A stretch of 64,000 nucleotides of DNA, taken from contig NZ_DFBS01000012.1 of assembly GCF_002366715.1 (NCBI RefSeq), forward strand, positions 88,608 to 152,607, read 5' to 3'. The translations under genes and the position numbers were made by a program. Below, piece after piece: positions 60,899 through 64,000 of this stretch. The notes under the pieces were generated by a model. It was not told the origin of the DNA. It saw only the letters and a program-made list of their open reading frames with translations, and ran no database searches. This stretch comes from Halomonas sp. UBA3074. GTDB taxonomy: Bacteria; Pseudomonadota; Gammaproteobacteria; Pseudomonadales; Halomonadaceae. Each line of letters begins with the position of its first letter. Within the stretch, counting starts at the first letter, position 1.

Positions 60899-61230
60899 TG
60901 GAACTGCTCTATGCGATGACCACCGGCGTGCTAACCGCCTGTGGCCTTTACTTAATGCTGCGAGGACGTACCTTCCCCGTCGTGGTGGGCTTAACACTGC
61001 TCTCATATGCAGTGAACTTGTTCCTATTTTCGATGGGTGGTTTAACGACCGATGGTCCCGCTATCGTGTCGGAGGAGAATGGCTACGCCGATCCACTCCC
61101 CCAAGCGCTGGTACTCACCGCGATCGTGATCGGCTTTGCAATGACGGCATTCGTGGTGATTTTAGCAATGCGTGCACGCAGCGAAGTGGGCAACGACCAC
61201 GTCGACGGTAAAAAGGAAGACCGCGAATGA
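60898..61230 (+). CDS. mrpC: Na+/H+ antiporter subunit MrpC
   Basis: A 110-residue NuoK-like protein with three hydrophobic helices: ELLYAMTTGVLTACGLYLML, VVVGLTLLSYAVNLFLFSMG and ALVLTAIVIGFAMTAFVVIL. The last contains the family sequence DPLPQALVLTAIVIGFA. It overlaps mrpA and mrpD by stop/start sharing, so stoichiometric coupled translation is likely. Confidence 0.95.
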   Translation: MELLYAMTTGVLTACGLYLMLRGRTFPVVVGLTLLSYAVNLFLFSMGGLTTDGPAIVSEENGYADPLPQALVLTAIVIGFAMTAFVVILAMRARSEVGNDHVDGKKEDRE

Positions 61231-62738
61231 TGCAACACCTTATTGTTTTTCCTGTTGTTTTACCGTTAGTAGCGGGTATTTTATTACTCTATCAACGGCA
61301 AGGATTGGTGCGCTACAAACGTGCGGTTAGCGTTGTCGCTACTGTGTTACTGCTGTTTGTGACAATAGCCCTCTTACGTCAAGCAGACAGTGGCGAAATC
61401 ACCTATTACGCCTTGGGCGATTGGCAGGCGCCGTTTGGCATCGTGCTCGTACTTGATCGTCTCTCTGCACTTATGCTGTTAGTCACCGCTGTACTCGCCA
61501 TTGGCGCGGTGGTGTTTGCCTGCGCAGGTGATGATGAGAAAGGCAGTAATTTTCACGGCCTATTTCAGTGGCAGCTACTGGGGATTAACGGCGCGTTCCT
61601 GACCGGCGATTTATTCAACCTGTTCGTCTTTTTTGAAGTGCTTCTTTTGGCCTCTTACGCACTGCTACTCCACGGTGGTGGCAAAGCGCGCATTCAAGCC
61701 AGCGTTCACTATGTGGTGCTCAATCTCGCGGGTTCTTCGCTGTTTCTGATTGCAGTGGGGATTCTCTATGGCGCGACGGGCACACTTAATATGGCCGACA
61801 TGGCGATCCGGGTGGCCGAACTGCCAGAGGAACGCGATGGTTTGGTCACTGCGGGCGCCCTGATGCTGCTGGTTGTTTTTGGCTTAAAAGCCGCCATTCT
61901 ACCGCTCTACTTCTGGCTACCTAAAGCCTACGCATCGGCACCCGCGCCGGTGGCCGCCCTGTTTGCCATCATGACCAAGGTTGGTATTTATGCCATCTTG
62001 CGTGTCTATTCGCTTATTTTTGGCGAAAGCGCTGGCGGCTTGGAAGCGCTGGAACACCCCTGGGTATGGTGGCTGTCGCTTGCAACTCTGGCCGCGGCTG
62101 GCGTCGGGGTCATGGCCGCGCGGGATTTACGTTTGCTGGTGGCTTATTTAGTGCTGGTGTCGGTAGGCACGCTGTTGGCGGGTATCGGTATGCGCACGCC
62201 CCAGGCCGTTTCCGCCCTGCTTTATTATTTAATCCATACCACCTTAATCACCGGTGGCCTGTTCCTATTAGCCGAAATGATTGGTCTTCAACGTGGTAAA
62301 GCAGGCACGCGCTTGGTGAAAGGTCGCCCGATGGTGCAGGGAGCAGCGCTCGCGATGCTGTTTTTTATCGGCGCTATCGCGGTGGCTGGCGTCCCCCCTT
62401 TCTCCGGCGCTTTCGGCAAGGCATTGATGCTAAATGCAGCCGAAGGGAATCAGCGCCTTTGGCTCTGGCCGCTATTGCTGCTTTCCAGCCTCGCCTCACT
62501 AGTGGCACTTTCACGCGCAGGCTCTACGCTGTTCTGGCGTAGCCACCGGGGCAATACCAGCGGCACCGCATTGCCCCGGCGCCAGTGGTTTGGGGTGGTA
62601 TGGTTGCTTAGTGCAGCGCCGCTATTAGTGGCACTGGCGGGGCCAGTGAGCAGTTACACCCAGGCCACGGCTGACCAGTTAGCCAACCCACAGGTACTCA
62701 TACGTACGCTTTTACCTGATGCTGGAGATGCCCAATGA
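61227..62738 (+). CDS. mrpD: Na+/H+ antiporter subunit MrpD
   Basis: A 503-residue NuoM/NuoN-like protein with about 14 membrane helices. The conserved proton-path segments are LFVFFEVLLLASYALLLHGG (with the essential glutamate) and PLYFWLPKAYASAPAPVAAL, then IMTKVGIYAILRVYS. It starts at ATG 61227 (ATGATG), overlapping the mrpC stop by ATGA, and overlaps mrpE the same way. Confidence 0.96.
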   Translation: MMQHLIVFPVVLPLVAGILLLYQRQGLVRYKRAVSVVATVLLLFVTIALLRQADSGEITYYALGDWQAPFGIVLVLDRLSALMLLVTAVLAIGAVVFACAGDDEKGSNFHGLFQWQLLGINGAFLTGDLFNLFVFFEVLLLASYALLLHGGGKARIQASVHYVVLNLAGSSLFLIAVGILYGATGTLNMADMAIRVAELPEERDGLVTAGALMLLVVFGLKAAILPLYFWLPKAYASAPAPVAALFAIMTKVGIYAILRVYSLIFGESAGGLEALEHPWVWWLSLATLAAAGVGVMAARDLRLLVAYLVLVSVGTLLAGIGMRTPQAVSALLYYLIHTTLITGGLFLLAEMIGLQRGKAGTRLVKGRPMVQGAALAMLFFIGAIAVAGVPPFSGAFGKALMLNAAEGNQRLWLWPLLLLSSLASLVALSRAGSTLFWRSHRGNTSGTALPRRQWFGVVWLLSAAPLLVALAGPVSSYTQATADQLANPQVLIRTLLPDAGDAQ

Positions 62739-63232
62739 TCACTCCGCGTTCTTGGCTACCCACGCCTGTCTTGTCCCTTTTGCTCCTGCTGGTTTGGCTG
62801 TTACTGGTTCGCAGCTATGCGTTTGGCCAGTTTGTACTGGGTGGCTCATTAGCCATCCTAATTCCCTTATTGACCCACCGCTTTTGGGACGCCCGCCCAC
62901 GCATTGCCAAGCCCATTGCGTTGCTGCGTTTTATCTTTCGCGTATTGGGCGACATCATCACCGCCAACTTTGAGGTGGCTTATTTGATCGCCAACCCATG
63001 GCGCAAGCTAAAACCTCACTTTATCGAATACCCGCTAATCCTCGAGGAACGTTTCACCATCACGCTATTGGCCAGCACGATCAGTCTGACCCCAGGCACC
63101 GTTTCCGCCAATCTGCGCATGGATGGTAAGAGTTTGCTGATTCACGCTTTGAACGTAGACGATGAAGAGGCGCTGATTGAACAGATTCGCGAGCGCTATG
63201 AACGCCCGCTAAAGGAGATTTACGAATGCTAA
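62735..63232 (+). CDS. mrpE: Na+/H+ antiporter subunit MrpE
   Basis: A 165-residue protein with two N-terminal hydrophobic helices (LLLLLVWLLLVRSYAFGQFV and following) and a cytosolic domain. ISLTPGTVSANLRMDGKSLLIHAL is the family signature. MrpE has no complex I counterpart and helps assemble the complex. It overlaps mrpD by 4 bases and mrpF by 7. Confidence 0.95.
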   Translation: MITPRSWLPTPVLSLLLLLVWLLLVRSYAFGQFVLGGSLAILIPLLTHRFWDARPRIAKPIALLRFIFRVLGDIITANFEVAYLIANPWRKLKPHFIEYPLILEERFTITLLASTISLTPGTVSANLRMDGKSLLIHALNVDDEEALIEQIRERYERPLKEIYEC

Positions 63233-63495
63233 GTGTTGCGCTCTATATCACCTTGGCGTTGGTTGTGATGGCGCTGCTGATGAACTTGTACCGTCTCACC
63301 ATTGGACCCAGCCTGCCAGATCGCGTGCTGGCGCTAGACACCATGTACGTCAACTCCATTGCCTTGATCGTGTTATTGGGGTTATGGCTGGACAGCAAAA
63401 CGTATTTCGAATCTGCGCTGTTAATTGCGATGTTAGGTTTTATTAGTACCGTGGCAGTATGCAAATACATTCTGCGCGGGGATATTATCGAATGA
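63226..63495 (+). CDS. mrpF: Na+/H+ antiporter subunit MrpF
   Basis: An 89-residue protein with three helices. RLTIGPSLPDRVLALDTMYVN contains the conserved acidic residue of MrpF/PhaF, and LLIAMLGFISTVAVCKYIL ends the protein. AAAGGAG lies in the mrpE 3' end just before the ATG. A 22-base gap precedes mrpG. Confidence 0.95.
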   Translation: MLSVALYITLALVVMALLMNLYRLTIGPSLPDRVLALDTMYVNSIALIVLLGLWLDSKTYFESALLIAMLGFISTVAVCKYILRGDIIE

Positions 63496-63517
63496 TCAAT
63501 GGAAACCAGGGGGATCT

Positions 63518-63904
63518 ATGTCAGTAATGATTGAAGCGCTTATTTCGCTGCTGCTGATCGCTGGGGGGATTTTTGTATTTATCGGCTCACTGGGCATGGC
63601 GCACCTGCGTGATTTCTACATGCGCCTACATGGCCCGACCAAAGCCACCACGCTTGGGATCGGCTGCATGTTGATTGGCTCCATGCTCTACTTCTGGAGT
63701 GTAGAGGGTAAACCGGATATTCAGGAGATGCTGATTACGCTGTTCCTGTTTATTACCGCGCCGGTCAGCGCTCACCTGCTAGCCAAGTCTGGCTTGCACC
63801 TGCGCTTGAAACACGCTGATAAAACCCAGGGCAAACCGATAGAGCTACGCGCCGAAGAGATAGGCGACAAACCGGTTCCCCACCCAGACACAGGCCACGG
63901 CTAA
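63518..63904 (+). CDS. mrpG: Na+/H+ antiporter subunit MrpG
   Basis: A 128-residue protein with three helices. GGIFVFIGSLGMAHLRDFYMRLHGPTKATTLG contains the MrpG signature, of which MRLHGPTKATTLG is the key part. LFLFITAPVSAHLLAKSGL forms the last helix. The polar C-terminus ends PHPDTGHG. It closes the six-gene A(B)CDEFG operon. GGGGGA lies upstream of the ATG. Confidence 0.95.
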   Translation: MSVMIEALISLLLIAGGIFVFIGSLGMAHLRDFYMRLHGPTKATTLGIGCMLIGSMLYFWSVEGKPDIQEMLITLFLFITAPVSAHLLAKSGLHLRLKHADKTQGKPIELRAEEIGDKPVPHPDTGHG

Positions 63905-64000
63905 AAGCGCAGCACACCTGCGAAGGTCATACGATCAAAGCTTGCAATCGCGCTTAGATCATTGGCAGCGAAGCGTGGCAATCATGCTTTGGTCATTGCG
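63905..64000. other. Sequence after mrpG to the window edge
   Basis: These last 96 bases contain no frame I can support and no clear hairpin with a T tract. The end of the mrp transcript is therefore not visible. Confidence 0.5.

Noticed and set aside
1..64000. CRISPR arrays, insertion sequences, integrases, tRNA/rRNA genes
   Set aside because: Reading both strands and the gaps gave no spaced direct-repeat array, no transposase or integrase frame and no cloverleaf or rRNA sequence.

Overview
The window looks like chromosomal housekeeping DNA from a moderately halophilic gammaproteobacterium, most likely Halomonas or a close relative (Halomonadaceae). This is inferred from Pseudomonas-like gene order, protein motifs, an acidic protein repertoire and a multisubunit Mrp Na+/H+ antiporter operon. 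No database search was possible. I see no tRNA or rRNA gene, no CRISPR array, no insertion sequence and no prophage. Gene density is very high, and only one gap exceeds 300 bases (51202-51613).

Layout. (1) 1-3.6 kb: the end of the rpoN-linked nitrogen-PTS cluster (ptsN 3' end, rapZ, ptsO), then pmbA/tldE and the divergent darP/yjgA. (2) 3.6-13.5 kb, minus strand: a cell-shape and envelope block read as mreB-mreC-mreD-maf-rng-yhdP-tldD, with several stop/start overlaps. (3) 13.7-17.0 kb: gatCAB, for tRNA-dependent amidation, ending at a strong terminator. (4) 17-29.5 kb: mostly single genes: sixA/gpsA, htpG with a near-consensus sigma-32 promoter, a DUF1232 membrane protein, slt, a LysE-type exporter, a cold-shock gene, an acidic lipoprotein with a duplicated coiled-coil segment, a lipid kinase, pepN and yajQ. 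(5) 29.7-51.2 kb: cobO, then a region resembling the E. coli 94-minute region, with nnr-tsaE-amiC-mutL-miaA-hfq-hflX, hflKC and hisZ-purA on the minus strand, and queG, orn, rsgA, a RhdA-type sulfurtransferase and psd beside it. It ends with a compact EF-P beta-lysylation locus (epmA, efp, epmB). (6) 51.2-58 kb: accessory metabolism: a split membrane/periplasmic PQQ-dehydrogenase pair, an unrecognised membrane protein, leuA and a voltage-gated cation channel. (7) 58-63.9 kb: the complete mrp operon, with mrpA and mrpB fused.

Functional themes are envelope growth and recycling (mreBCD, amiC, slt, yhdP, psd), translation quality and maturation (gatCAB, efp/epmAB, rsgA, darP, queG, miaA, tsaE), stress and RNA control (htpG, hfq, hflX, hflKC, csp, rapZ) and ion homeostasis (mrp operon, divergent channel).

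I found no clear undescribed multi-gene system. The best leads are: a NaChBac-type channel whose filter, TFEDWTD, carries the acidic residues known to confer Ca2+ selectivity, placed next to the Na+/H+ antiporter operon; a PQQ dehydrogenase whose membrane domain is a separate gene; the acidic lipoprotein with a 30-residue duplication; and an unrecognised membrane protein behind leuA.
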